A program made the position numbers and the translations under genes. The notes beneath the pieces are model-generated. The model had not been told where the DNA came from. It did no database searches and worked only from the letters and a program-made list of their open reading frames with translations. A DNA stretch of 64,000 nucleotides from Allolobophora icterica (lineage: Eukaryota > Annelida > Clitellata > Crassiclitellata > Lumbricidae), in assembly GCA_963556255.1 (NCBI GenBank), contig OY744615.1, forward strand, positions 45,673,320 through 45,737,319, read 5' to 3'. The stretch's first letter is position 1; every line of letters begins with the position of its first letter. Below, in pieces: positions 36,640-64,000 of this stretch.

Positions 36640-37317
36640 TTAAACACTGATCCATAATGGACTGGAGCCTTCTCCTTTCTTGCTAACCAGCGGATCCCAC
36701 CATGCCGGTGCAGCGTATAACATTCTGGCCACCGTGGTTGCGCGCACCACGTCGTGGAGTCTGGGGCCAGATAAACCATGAGCAGTTAGAATGCGCAGGG
36801 CATAGAAAGACTGCCTTGCCCGACAACATATTTGGTCAATGTGCTGACCGAATCTAAGGGTGTTCGAGAGCGTAACTCCCAAAACCTTAATGCTGCTTAC
36901 TCTGGTGACGCCAGGAAGAACAGGTGGATCCATCACGCGCCCCGCCCGGCCCCCAGTCCCTCTGACAATCATCTCCTGTGTCTTTGTTTTATTAAGTTTA
37001 AGGTTGCATGAAGCAGCCCAATTTGTTACATGGTCCAATTCAGCTGTTACGGTGTCACTATTTGAGGCGGGAATCATTAAGTAGCTGTCATCTGCATATT
37101 TTTGGATCCTGTTTCCAGGGTGGATCGTCCTGAGTTTAGAGATAGAAATGATAAAGTGAATTGGGCCAGTGCCAGAACCCTGAACAATGCTTGAATTTAT
37201 CTTAACAGTTTGTGAAATTTCTCGGTTGAATTTGGTTGTATGACTCCGGTCTTCTAAAAAGGCAATAATCCAGTTGTAGATGCGGTCTGGTATGGGCATC
37301 TCCGCTATTTGTTCCAT
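36640..37317 (-). pseudogene. LINE reverse transcriptase fragment (CR1/L2/Jockey type)
   Basis: A 225-aa open stretch covers the palm region of a non-LTR reverse transcriptase: IYNWIIAFLEDRSHTTKF, SIVQGSGTGPIHF, IQKYADDSYLMIP (the catalytic YADD box) and the thumb-side LKLNKTKTQEMIV and KVLGVTLSN. Endonuclease and upstream RT motifs are missing, so it is a 5'-truncated or rearranged copy. It ends at 36640 beside G-rich low-complexity sequence. Confidence 0.85.
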
Positions 37318-37334
37318 CAGGTACGAACAGTCTT

Positions 37335-37490
37335 GTTGTCAAGACCTTAAACCTCAAGACCAAGACCAAGACCAAGGCCTTGAACCTCAAGACCAAGACC
37401 AAGACCAAGACCTTGAACCTCAAGACCAAGACCAAGACCAAGACTTTTAAAAACGAACTCGAGTGCACTGGAGACCAAGACCTTGGTCTC
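37335..37490. repeat. CAAGAC hexamer-based minisatellite
   Basis: Units of CCTTGAACCTCAAGACCAAG with extra ACCAAG copies, placed between the two LINE fragments. Confidence 0.85.
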
Positions 37491-37499
37491 GAGGACAAC

Positions 37500-38065
37500 A
37501 AGACTGCTGAGTCGTGGTTTCACCAAGAACAACCAACTGTGAGCGGTCAGAGAGGTATGATTTAAACCAAAGAAGAAGGACACCAGAAAGGCCACAGGAC
37601 AGCTCCAGTCGCTGAAGCAGAATCTCATGGTCAGTGGCGGCGCCAGACATTTTTTGAAACCAGGGCATAGCCAGGGCAGTCATACAAGTAACCAGTTCAG
37701 AGGGCGATTTATGGAGAGCGCGAGCTTAAATGGTGACCATATAAGATCGCGCTACCGCTTTGCCATAAATCGCCCCCAGCACTATTATAGGCCTATTAAT
37801 TGTGTCTCTATCAGGAAGCTGAACGCTTTTTGACATTTGTAAAGCAAATTTTAACATTTAAGTGAATTAAGTGAATTTATATCTCAAGATATAACAAATA
37901 TGCCCGAATAAATTCTGGACAGAGCAAATACTCTGGCAGGGCATCGACCAGGGCAAAGGCTTTTTCACCAGGGCATTTGCCCTGGCGCGCCCTGGTGTAG
38001 CGCCGCCCCTGCTCATGGTCAACCATGTCAAATTCAGATGCTTTGACAGAGCCGCTCAAAAAGCG
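37500..38065 (-). pseudogene. Second LINE reverse transcriptase fragment, split by a hAT MITE
   Basis: On -, codons for FDMVDHE run up to 38020 and continue after the MITE at 37631 with ILLQRLELSCGLSGVLLLWF and KSYLSDRSQLVVL. This covers the same RT region as the fragment to its left, so it is a different copy. It meets a repeat of CAAGACCAAGACCAAGACC at 37340-37490 and a (GA)n tract at 38070. Confidence 0.8.
37624..38019. mobile_element. hAT MITE inserted in the LINE fragment
   Basis: The element is 37632-38011 (380 bp). It starts CAGTGGCGGCGCCAGAC and ends TAGCGCCGCCCCTG, an inverted terminal repeat. The 8-bp direct repeat CTCATGGT is perfect on both sides (37624-37631 and 38012-38019). 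Removing the element and one copy restores the RT reading frame of the host LINE. Confidence 0.9.
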
Positions 38066-38067
38066 CC

Positions 38068-38195
<128 letters not shown>

Positions 38196-38253
38196 ATCAG
38201 CCATATTAATATCAGACAGCACTATAGGGATAAGAGAGCAGTTTCGGTGCAAA

Positions 38254-38590
38254 TTCATCATAGGCGTAATTTGTGGGGGGTACGAGGGGTACCCGTACCC
38301 CCTCTTTTTGGACTGGGGGTACTGTACCCCCCCCACTTTTTGAACAATGTCAATCAATATTGTTGTTATTGTGCCTTCCCAGAGGATGCAGTCTCCGCTA
38401 AAGTGCGAAAGTTCTTAGATACACAGGTAAATCGAGAGCCAAAATTAATGAGAATACTGACAGGGAATGTGTTCAAAATGGCCACCATGCGAAAAGCGAA
38501 AGTGGAGAAGAAATTGGTACCCCCACCTTTTAGACCAAAGTATTGGTACCCCCCCACTTTTTAGACTAAAGTTACGCCTCTGGGTGCAAT
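38254..38590. mobile_element. hAT-like MITE with GGTACCCC-rich subterminal repeats
   Basis: AGGCGTAATTTGTGGGG near 38261 is mirrored by the end TTACGCCTCTG at 38582. GGTGCAA precedes the left end (38246-38252) and follows the right one (38583-38589), allowing for about six extra bases at the left end. The interior encodes nothing recognisable. Confidence 0.5.
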
Positions 38591-39420
38591 GGTGGCCCAT
38601 GAGGCCAGATTGGGCGGTCAGCAGAAGTCCAGCTTGCTCAAAGTTAACGTTAACGAGAATCACACCGTCGGGAGTCGATGCCTTGACAGAGCTGCTCGAA
38701 GCTTTGCTGGGAGTCAGGAAGGTATCGTGATCGGACCAGTCTCCTCAGACTCTGCAGTACATATAAATTTTTTAGAAGCCCCAAGAAATTCAGAATTTTT
38801 AGGCTCCCATGCTGCGAATTTTTAGGCCCTAATAGCCGCCCTATAGCTGTAGTTTTTGGCTTATGGCTGAATCCGGCACTGATTTCAGGCCTATATGTAT
38901 GAGCTAAAGCGTCGCGTTGTTTTCATTAAAAGTTAAAATTTCTACCAGTAAAATCATACGAATTTTTTAGAATTTCGTCAAGTTTTGGAGAAAAATATGA
39001 AAAAAAATAGTGTCGGTTCTATCCGCTCGAAGGCCTTTTCAAGCGCAGAGTTCGAGCTTTGGATACATCCAGCGACACGATGCGCCTGCAATTTTCTTAG
39101 CGGCCACGACGCCTGGCCAACATATACTCCTTTCGATCCGTTTATATAGTAGACTTTTTTATTGTGACGTTATAGTGGTGTGGAGATGGGAAACATTAGG
39201 CGGGCTATTCAAATCAAAGTTTGCTAGATTTCAACGCAGGATTTCGCTCGTCTGCATTTGAAAATATTTTATTCAATTCTTTGCTAACTTTGCATTATTG
39301 TAGCAAGTTAAAATAATTTTATTATTGCGCTTTGTGCCAAGCGTAAGTACAGCGACCAAAAGGCCCTCTAACGACCAAATGTGTTATCTCGAATATTTGT
39401 TTATTTATTATAAAAAATGA

Positions 39421-39677
39421 TGTTCCAACAGGGCCGTAGTGGTAAAATTAGCGGTGAGTATACACGCTATCGGTTAGTTTACCGAAACGAATTAGAGGTG
39501 AGTAATCTGAGCATACGCTACGGTATTTCGTGAGTTTACGCTACAGAATTTTAATATGGGCCTAAATAAATATTTATATTTTGAGGTGAGTATACGGTCT
39601 CTAGAGGTAAGTAGGCCTAGCCTACACGCTGTATACTCGCGTATAGGCCTACCCCCGACTACAGCCCTGCGTTCCAA
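39421..39677. mobile_element. hAT MITE, 241 bp
   Basis: The element is 39429-39669: it begins CAGGGCCGTAGTGG and ends GACTACAGCCCTG. Flanks are TGTTCCAA and CGTTCCAA (7 of 8 identical). Related internal sequence (GTGGTAAAATTAGAGGTGAG, then GGTTAGTTTTCCGAAA) recurs at about 35777-35825 and 40258-40305, probably remnants of further copies. Confidence 0.75.
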
Positions 39678-39849
39678 CGACAATTTTTAAATAAGCCTTT
39701 ACTGTCTGCAGGTATCTATAATTATATATATATAATGTTACACTTTTATTTGTTGTTACTTAGGCTAATTTGGTAAAACCGTAGTTTAGGTTGGTAAATT
39801 ATGTCTATGTAGGTATACCCAATGACCTTTTAAGATGGGCCTACCCCCT

Positions 39850-40205
39850 AACCGAAACTAGGGCCTATAGAAGTTGGATGAACGATGAAAATATTTCGTA
39901 ATAAAACTTAAACTAGAAGTTGGATGATTGATGAAAATGATACAAACTCAAACTACAAGTTGGAATTGCGATGAAAATAGGCCTAGGCCTATATCGTTTT
40001 TGTGCCGAAATTATTGCTGCGGTTGAGCGATGAAAACATTAATTTTTATACTAAAACTGAAACTAGAAGTTGGATGGTCGATGAAAATATAGCTCAAACC
40101 AGAAGCTGGATGGTCGATGAACATAATTAGCATATAGCTCAAACGAAAAGCTGGATGATCGATGAAAATATTTCATATAAATATTGAAACTAGTAGTTGG
40201 ATTGT
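39850..40205 (-). repeat. Second, inverted copy of the 'CATCCAGCTTC...TTTTCATCG' tandem array
   Basis: Units such as AACTAGAAGTTGGATGGTCG followed by ATGAAAATAT repeat about eight times. They are the reverse complement of the array inside the hAT-like element at 15891-16538. The terminal repeats of that element are not seen here, so this copy is truncated or a relative. Confidence 0.65.
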
Positions 40206-40719
40206 ATAGTGGAAACCGAATATAATACTTAGGCCCTACTTAGTAGGCTTCTTAGCAGTAAAAATTAGAGGCGAGTACACGCTACAGGTTAGTTTTCCGA
40301 AAGGATGTGCTCCCACCCAAGCAAGAAGATATTTTGAAATATGGATACGATTTGGATAGGCCCTAAATGTAAATCTCCGAAAATTCTCAGCGCCACACAA
40401 GAGCCACGTCGGGAGACCAGCTTGTTCACCGTGGTATGGAGCTATACCAAATCAAGTCCGCAATAGTCATATTATCCGCCTTATTTCAGTGCCAGGTCAG
40501 AGTCCGGGAGGTCAAGCCGAGCGAGACAGCATGGTGCTACGGTTATAATCGGTGATGATGGTGGTTGTGTGGTGGCGCAGCAATGGAATCATGAGACCAT
40601 GTCAAACACTAGGAATGTCCACCCAAACCAGGCTATGTGGATGGCCTCTAAAACACAACTCACATCCTCATAAACAAGATCATTGTGACTCAACTAAAAC
40701 CAAAGCATAATGAAGAAGA

Positions 40720-40945
40720 ACAGTCACTTAAGCTTAGCCCTGAGGCAGCCATGGGTAAGTAGTGTTAACGACTTCATTCTCTAAGCCTCTGCACAGGAGG
40801 ACGGGTGGCCAGTCCTCTCCCTCGCCGTCTCGTCTCATCTTCCCACCGACAGTTTACAGTCAGTGCACTCATTATAGCTGAGTTTGCTAGGGGGTGCAGG
40901 TGGAGCAGAAAAAAACGAACCAAATTTCTGCCCTGACGAGGAATG
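40720..40945 (-). mobile_element. SINE family B copy, antisense, lacking most of the head
   Basis: It reads from AACAGTCACTTAAGCTTAGC through CATCTTCCCACCGACAGTTT to CAAATTTCTGCCCTGACGAG, the mirror of the 8625 copy. Confidence 0.65.
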
Positions 40946-41654
40946 CCCTCTGAAACCAGGTCGTAACAGAAATTGGATTTTAGTCAGCAGAAGAAAGTCC
41001 CATGAAGACTGATGCCATAAGTAAGTAAGTAAGATAAATCTGCTTTGAAAGTCATTAGATTAGATTAGGCACAGGTGCCATACGAAAACCCTTGGAACCA
41101 CGGGCACCTTGGATTTAGTCAAGCCTGGAAGTATAGATCACAAGTGGTTCACAGTTGTACAGCGACACAAACTGTCATATTTATAATGCAGTGTCTTGCG
41201 CATGGAAATAAATGTCTCAGAGCTCTCTACCAAATGGCTATCCACTGTGTCACAACCCAGAAGCATACTGTCACGCATAATAAGCATGTCACATATATAA
41301 CTTGTCACGAAAGCAGCAAACGCCAATGGATAGGAAGCCGTGTTAGAACAGTCTCCCAACACACTGTACCTACCACCTGAGCAGCTATGTCACTCTTTTC
41401 TGCAGAAGAAAAACTCAAACTCTGGCACTGCATTTGTGTCCGACAAGTTTTCCAGTTTTTTTCGAGCACAAATCTGGTCAATACGTAAACGAAATTCTCA
41501 ATCATCGATTCTTTAATTGTGATCAGTAAACCAATTCTGAAGTTAATTTCCTCAGATCTCCTTTCTCCGAATATTCTAATGCAGTTTCTTTACACAAACT
41601 AACTTTAATTCAGCCAATAATATCTATCAATGGTTGAAAACACATGCATTAGAA

Positions 41655-41825
41655 GGTATGGTAGCCGAATGGTCAAAGCGCTTGCCTTGTAGCGCGAGGT
41701 ACGGGTTTGAGCCTCCACCTAGGCGGTCACTGTGTAAGGATCTTGAGCAAGTCTTTCACACACAATTGCTCGGTGCGATCGATGTTCTATCATACGGCTT
41801 CTGAACTTTAGAAGGAGGGCAGCAT
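41655..41825 (+). mobile_element. SINE family A copy
   Basis: GTAGCCGAATGGTCAAAGCG and GGTACGGGTTTGAGCCTCC head, ATCTTGAGCAAGTCTTTCAC body. Confidence 0.65.
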
Positions 41826-42764
41826 CAAATGCAGGTGTATAGTATTGTACAAGCATCAATCATACCAAAAACAATCAATAGCTTTAGCCAATCGCCAAGC
41901 CAACCAACAAAGCGACTACTGAAAAAATCGACCATCGTAATTCCTCAAAAACCACATCATTCATCACACAATCTCGGTAATTCAACCAACGAAACAAACT
42001 CTCTCAATAAATTATCGGAATAATCCAGAAACAATCTTTCAATAAATATTCAACAAATACTAGTTAATGATATCACTCGGTTAAGTCAACCACAGTTAAG
42101 ATCTTTTGAAAAGTTGGCCAACGACTCGGAAAGTCAGTCAAACGTTCGAGCAACTCACTACCAATAACTCGACAAATCTCTGCAAAACAATGGATAAACA
42201 TATTTTTCCAAGCTGAACTATCACCAATGTTCAACCGGAGATTTCAACGTTAAAGTATTTTAATCGATCTTTATGGTAAAAAAGATAAATTGGAATGAAG
42301 TCTATCGGAATGCAATTTTAGTTTGTTAGACAAATATCGACACTTTGGTCCGACGCTGCATCCAGGAGCTCGGATTTCAATAAATATAGCGAAAACAGTT
42401 TGCACCTCAGATTCAGAATAAAGGTTTGAAACTGTTACCTTAATAAGTTACATAACCATGTATTCAGAGTGTTTGAGAGATGCGGAGTTGTGTGATAAAT
42501 CTCATTTGCGGACACAACGTGGTGAAAAACGCAGCTGGTGTTGCTGGCATCACATCTTGTATGCCCACTGAGATGCAAAGGAATGACAATCTCATATTGT
42601 ATCGTATCAGTAAATTCCAATGAACTACTGTATCACATCTGTCAAAGGACTAACAACCCCCAAAGTCCAATATGATAATAGAGACAGTTATGTACAACCC
42701 TCCAACGAAACATCATCGGCAATCTTAAACCACATTTCTCCTAGAGAGCATTTGGAATGAGAAA

Positions 42765-43530
42765 GAGCAGCAGACATCTTAGAGCATTTGGAAGTTGAAG
42801 AGGGAACATTGAAGAGGGAACACTAGTGGAGCATTTGATACTGCAGAACATTGCATTAGTGTGTGGCACCGTAAAGCATTTGGTTGGAGGGAACATTTTG
42901 TAGAGCATTTGGTTGAAGAGGGAACATTTGGTAGAGCATCTGGTTAAGGAGGGAACATTTGGTAGAGGATTTGGTAGAGGATCTGGTTGAAGAGGGAACA
43001 GTTGGTAGAGCATTTGGTTAAAGAGGGAAATTTGATAAAGCATTTGGTTAAAGAGGGAACATTTGATAAAGCATTTGGTTGAAGAGGGAACATTTGGTAC
43101 AGCATTTGGTTGAAGAGGGAACATTTAGTAGAGATTTGGTAAAAGAGGGAACAATTGGTAGAGCATTTGGTTAAAGAGGGAACATTTAGTAGAGCATTTG
43201 GTTAAAGAGGGAACAATTGGTAGAGCATTTGGTTAAAGAGGGAACAATTGGTAGAGCACTTGGTTAAAAATGGAACATTTGGTACAGCATTTGGTTGAAG
43301 AGGGAACATTTGATAGAGCATTTGGTTAAAGAGGGAACAATTGGTAGAGCATTTGGTTAAAGAGGGAACAATTGGTAGAGCATTTGGTTAAAGAGGGAAC
43401 AATTGGTAGAGCACTTGGTTAAAAATGGAACATTTGGTACAGCATTTGGTTGAAGAGGGAACATTTGATAGAGCATTTGGTTGCACTAGTATCTGACACT
43501 GTCGAGCATTTGGAAGTTGAAAAGGGAATG
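42765..43530. repeat. 30-32-bp minisatellite with higher-order structure
   Basis: About 24 units of GAGCATTTGGTTAAAGAGGG followed by AACAATTGGTA or AACATTTGGTA. A block at 43137-43300 recurs at 43320-43480 in the same order of variants, so a several-unit block was duplicated. Confidence 0.9.
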
Positions 43531-43784
43531 TTTAACAGTGGAGCATTTGATATATCAGACCATTGTACGAGGAAGCAGCTACTACAAGAACAATTGGCAT
43601 TAGACAACAATCGGTATCGACACTTTGGACCTACTTTTTGGCATCAGAGAGCACATTTGGCATTCGACAACGTTTGGCATCGAAGGCTGACCAATGCTGT
43701 CACACACACTACACTAAGACTGATAAAACAAATCTCCTAACGTCTGTGCAGTGCTAGCAACAAGAGTGAGAGCTCGACTGCATT

Positions 43785-43995
43785 TTCAAGGCCAATGTCA
43801 GGTCAAATCCACCGCCTAAGGACATAGTCGAATCCACCGATGGTCAAGGTCAAATCCCCCAAAGGTCAAAACAAACACCCATCCAAGGTCAACCTCAAAT
43901 CCAGTGAAGGTCACATCCACTCAAAGTTAAACTCCGACCCCTACAAGTTCAAAGGCGAAATCTCAGCAAGGTCAAATCCACCCAACACCATGGTA
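43785..43995. repeat. AAGGTCAAATCCACC repeat
   Basis: About ten decayed copies of AAGGTCAAATCCACC with varying spacers, 3' of RasGRF. Confidence 0.75.
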
Positions 43996-44335
43996 AAGTG
44001 GTAAAACACCACCAAAGACCAATACACCCCTCTCACAGCCTCTCCCCAATTATCCCTCTCTTGTACAAACAGCGTGACAGTCTGATATGACGTTCTGGTT
44101 CAACAGTTTTCCGGAATGTTGCGTTTCCAAGGTGATACACCATCTGGGCAGAACCAGCATCGGTTGGCATGGCAACGTGACACGTCGTCATGGAGATGTG
44201 TGAACGCTCGTCGGCAAAATAAACTGCTGCAAACGTCAGACGATATGTAAGGGAAAGATGAGAAAGTTCGGAATAGGCGGCGCCACGGTCTCCGAGGGAG
44301 AAACGTCACGGTTGGTCGGTCGAGCGGAAAGGGTC

Positions 44336-61772
<17,437 letters not shown>

Positions 61773-61984
61773 CTGAAATATATCAGACAGTCAGCGAATC
61801 ACTTTACTTGCCACAGAAACCAGAAGATAATGTCAGAAAACTTAAAGCCCAATATCCTTAGGTCCTCGACCTCCTGGAACAGCTGCGACAGACAATGGAA
61901 TACTCAAGCAGTGCAAGCGATACAATGCTACTCAACGTCAATGCTTTGTCTTTTAGCAGCTGATGGGCTTCAGTGTTCACCTTC

Positions 61985-62110
61985 GAGCCTCATCCTAACC
62001 TGAGACGGTTACTGTGTATGGACCTTTAGCAAGTCCTTCACTCGAAATTGCTCAGCGCCATCGATCGATGCTTGGTCATTAGATAGTGACACTTAATAAA
62101 TGCGTAAAAA
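61985..62110 (+). mobile_element. SINE family A, body and tail only
   Basis: GAGACGGTTACTGTGTATGG through CTCAGCGCCATCGATCGATG to AATAAATGCGTAAAAATAAC; the tRNA-like head is missing. Confidence 0.6.
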
Positions 62111-62374
62111 TAACTTTGTGGAAACACTTCAGTAATGGAAAACCACAGTTGATGAAGATGGATAAAATGATCCTAGGAAAGACTGGACGTTCTTGTTGGA
62201 AAAAGCACACACAATGCAGCCAAATGCTCAAATGACAATCACGATATTGCACACAGGCGATTCCAATCACTTGAGGAATACTTCAAGATCACCCAAATCC
62301 ATAATTCACGCTATGTACAACTTCAGATTACATACTCATTAACATGCCTCAACAGAACCTCAGATGCACACAAA

Positions 62375-62560
62375 GGTAAGTTTTCAGAAGCACAAAGGTA
62401 AGTTTTCATAAGCACAAGGTAAGTTTTTATAAGCACAAGATAAGTTTTCAGAAGCACAAAGGTAAGTTTTCATAAGCACAAGGTAAGTTTTCAGAAGCAC
62501 AAAGGAAACTCTTCAGAAGCATAAAGGTAATGCTTCAGAAGCATACAGGTAACTTCAAAA
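62375..62560. repeat. 22-bp minisatellite with donor-like GGTAAGTTTT
   Basis: About eight units of GCACAAAGGTAAGTTTTCAT. Each holds a consensus-like donor on +, antisense to RasGRF, with no exon seen beside it. Confidence 0.8.
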
Positions 62561-62616
62561 CCATAAAAGCCAAGCTATCACACTGGTTTATATGCCTCTA
62601 TAGGAACTCCTCAGAA

Positions 62617-63450
62617 CAGGGCCGGATTAACCAGTATGCCATTTATGCCATGGCGGGGGGCCCCCCGTCGTCAGGGGGCCCCCCGCGTGAACAAGAAGAT
62701 TTTTTTAATGTGCATTTTCACATTTATTCAGCTTTTCTCTTCAAGGGCCATGTGTAAAACTGTAAATTTACGTCAGGAGTCAGTTGTGAATTGGTGATTG
62801 ATTCTTATGATGGCGATCAATGGCCCCTATATCTACACCAGTTATAATTATTAAACTTCGTATTCGTCTAAAAAAAAAACAACCGTGCTGGATATTATAT
62901 AATTATATTCACGAAAAGTGAACAATGCCTAAGAATAAAATATTTCAACTTTCCGGTGCTCAAAAAAGGCGAGTAGCTAGAGATCGTACTGACAGGGAAA
63001 GAAATAGCGTTGCCTCAGTTCCGAAATTGGAAATTTTTTTCGTAGGCTACACTCCAAACTGACAGTCACATCAAATGACCCAGACGAAGGACAGGATCGA
63101 AATGGTGGTAGCTATACGCCTTGAACTGAAGGTTCATCAGCTGTGTCTGAAATTTGTGAGTCTGGTAGGCCTACTGCATCTTGCGCTGCTTTAGCGGTTA
63201 TAACACATAAATTTCTGTTTTGGACCCGTCAGTGGCAGATGTACGGAGTACGGTGGCAGACAAACGCCTAACTGCACTGGAATTTCTCAGTGTTAAGAGT
63301 ACTCTTAGATCTATATGTTGCGCGTAGACCCTAGGCCTACGTACGGGTCGGCGACTCGGCGGTCGCAGTCTTTTGGAGTCGTCGAGGCGAATATGTGCAA
63401 TCGAGGTGCCTACTGCTTCTTTCGATGACATTCTTGACTAGTTTGCCACT
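62617..63450 (+). pseudogene. Decayed hAT transposon, 5' end and N-terminal coding remnant
   Basis: It starts CAGGGCCGGATTAACC, a common hAT end, followed by GGGGCCCC repeats. An ATG at 62926 opens a 45-codon stretch (MPKNKIFQLSGAQKRRVARD ... VPKLEIFF) that resembles the N-terminus of hAT proteins with TTF/BED-type fingers ('SGAQ.RK.....L..F'). After that the frame is broken. Its right end is not found before 64000. Confidence 0.5.
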
Positions 63451-63655
63451 GCCAGGAGCAGGGCCAGCGACAGAAATTCCGGGCCCCTAGGCAGAGCAGT
63501 CACGGGCCCCTTATAAGCTATCAATGTTAGGCTTTATGAGAAAAGTTGATTGCGGGCCCGACCCGGGCCTCTCAAAAAGTAAAAATCGCCGGAAAATCTC
63601 CGTCCCCTGGCCATTTTGCCCCCTGGGCTTCCCTCTCGACGGGCCTGGCCAGGAG
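63451..63655. mobile_element. 189-bp hAT MITE nested in the decayed hAT copy
   Basis: The element is 63459-63647, starting CAGGGCCAGCGACAG and ending CTCGACGGGCCTG. The 8-bp direct repeat GCCAGGAG is perfect on both sides (63451-63458, 63648-63655). Confidence 0.8.
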
Positions 63656-64000
63656 AGTAGAGAAAATGTGAACTGTAGATCATAAGATTTGAATCCGTTA
63701 AACTGAACAATATCTACTGTATTGACGTTTCTTTGATCACTTAGCTGTAGGAAGTCACTGTTTTGCAGTCTGTTAAAGTTACATTTATTGTATGAATCAC
63801 TGAAATTGGATGACAGCTAACTTTCATTCACTTTTGATCTTTGTTTCGCACTGTGACTGATTCTGATCCTGACTAACTGTCACAAATTGCTGAAAACAGC
63901 AGCTTTGTCTTAGAAAGTGAGCATATAATAAAGTGTTATTTTAACATGTTTATTGGCATTTTATTAAGCTGCAGATTATTAAGTTTGAGTTATATAGTCA

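Larger units (their letters stand above)
40310..42740. other. Intergenic stretch without a recognised gene
   Basis: Holds the SINE copies at 40720 and 41655 and, at 41830-42190, a decayed AATCAACCAACGAA-type repeat. Short ORFs here show no family pattern. Confidence 0.5.

Noticed and set aside
42765..43530. CRISPR-like array
   Set aside because: Repeats abut without unique spacers and the genome is eukaryotic; it is a minisatellite. The same holds for 17874-18119, 25320-25890 and 52275-52745.
61773..62600. Further upstream RasGRF exons in the window
   Set aside because: I looked for PH2 start and DH motifs on - and found none with splice sites; they probably lie beyond 64000.

Overview
This is a 64 kb piece of a metazoan nuclear genome. 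Three complete protein genes and one partial one are split into many short exons with GT-AG introns. The introns and gaps are packed with tRNA-derived SINEs, LINE fragments, non-autonomous DNA transposons and minisatellites. Gene content and repeat style suggest a non-vertebrate animal, probably marine (lophotrochozoan, ambulacrarian or cephalochordate grade); I cannot name the species. I placed exons by eye, using splice sites, reading-frame continuity and family knowledge.

Genes from left to right. (1) LRWD1/ORCA, + strand, coding 382-12632, 16 exons, 640 aa, the origin-recognition-complete-associated LRR + WD40 protein. (2) RAMAC (FAM103A1/RAM), - strand, 13667-13236, the activating subunit of the mRNA cap guanine-N7 methyltransferase; it converges tail to tail with LRWD1. 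(3) GPN3, + strand, 15661-23370, 8 exons, 282 aa, the GPN-loop GTPase used in RNA polymerase II assembly; it is head to head with RAMAC across about 2 kb. (4) The 3' two-thirds of a RasGRF-type Ras guanine-nucleotide exchange factor, - strand, 61772-44336, 18 exons and 1038 codons: second PH domain, REM, a long Ser-rich linker and the CDC25 catalytic domain. Its IQ/DH/PH1 exons must lie beyond the right edge.

Mobile elements. The clearest is a 5.2 kb apparently complete Kolobok-like DNA transposon (26444-31682). It has identical 258-bp terminal inverted repeats, TTAA target duplications, an intact 627-aa DDE transposase on + and a convergent 156-aa accessory ORF on -. That second ORF ends in a motif like the C-terminal ballast domain of P2X7 receptors. 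Several small hAT-type elements still show 8-bp target duplications (15891-16538, 37632-38011, 39429-39669, 63459-63647); two of them sit inside older LINE or hAT relics. Two tRNA-derived SINE families with recognisable A and B boxes are scattered through all introns.

The most unusual pattern is that four introns carry minisatellites whose repeat unit contains the splice junction itself: the 5' splice site of LRWD1 exon 5 and GPN3 exon 3, and the 3' splice site of two RasGRF exons. Each intron therefore shows the splicing machinery a row of copied donor or acceptor sites beside the real one. Other items are a probable GC-AG intron in RasGRF, a 72-nt intronic hairpin of precursor-microRNA size, and a 156-bp foldback element between RAMAC and GPN3.

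No CRISPR array, prokaryotic operon, true tRNA gene or rRNA gene was seen. The intervals 23.5-26.4, 31.7-36.6, 40.3-44.3 and 61.8-64.0 kb hold only repeats and unrecognised sequence.
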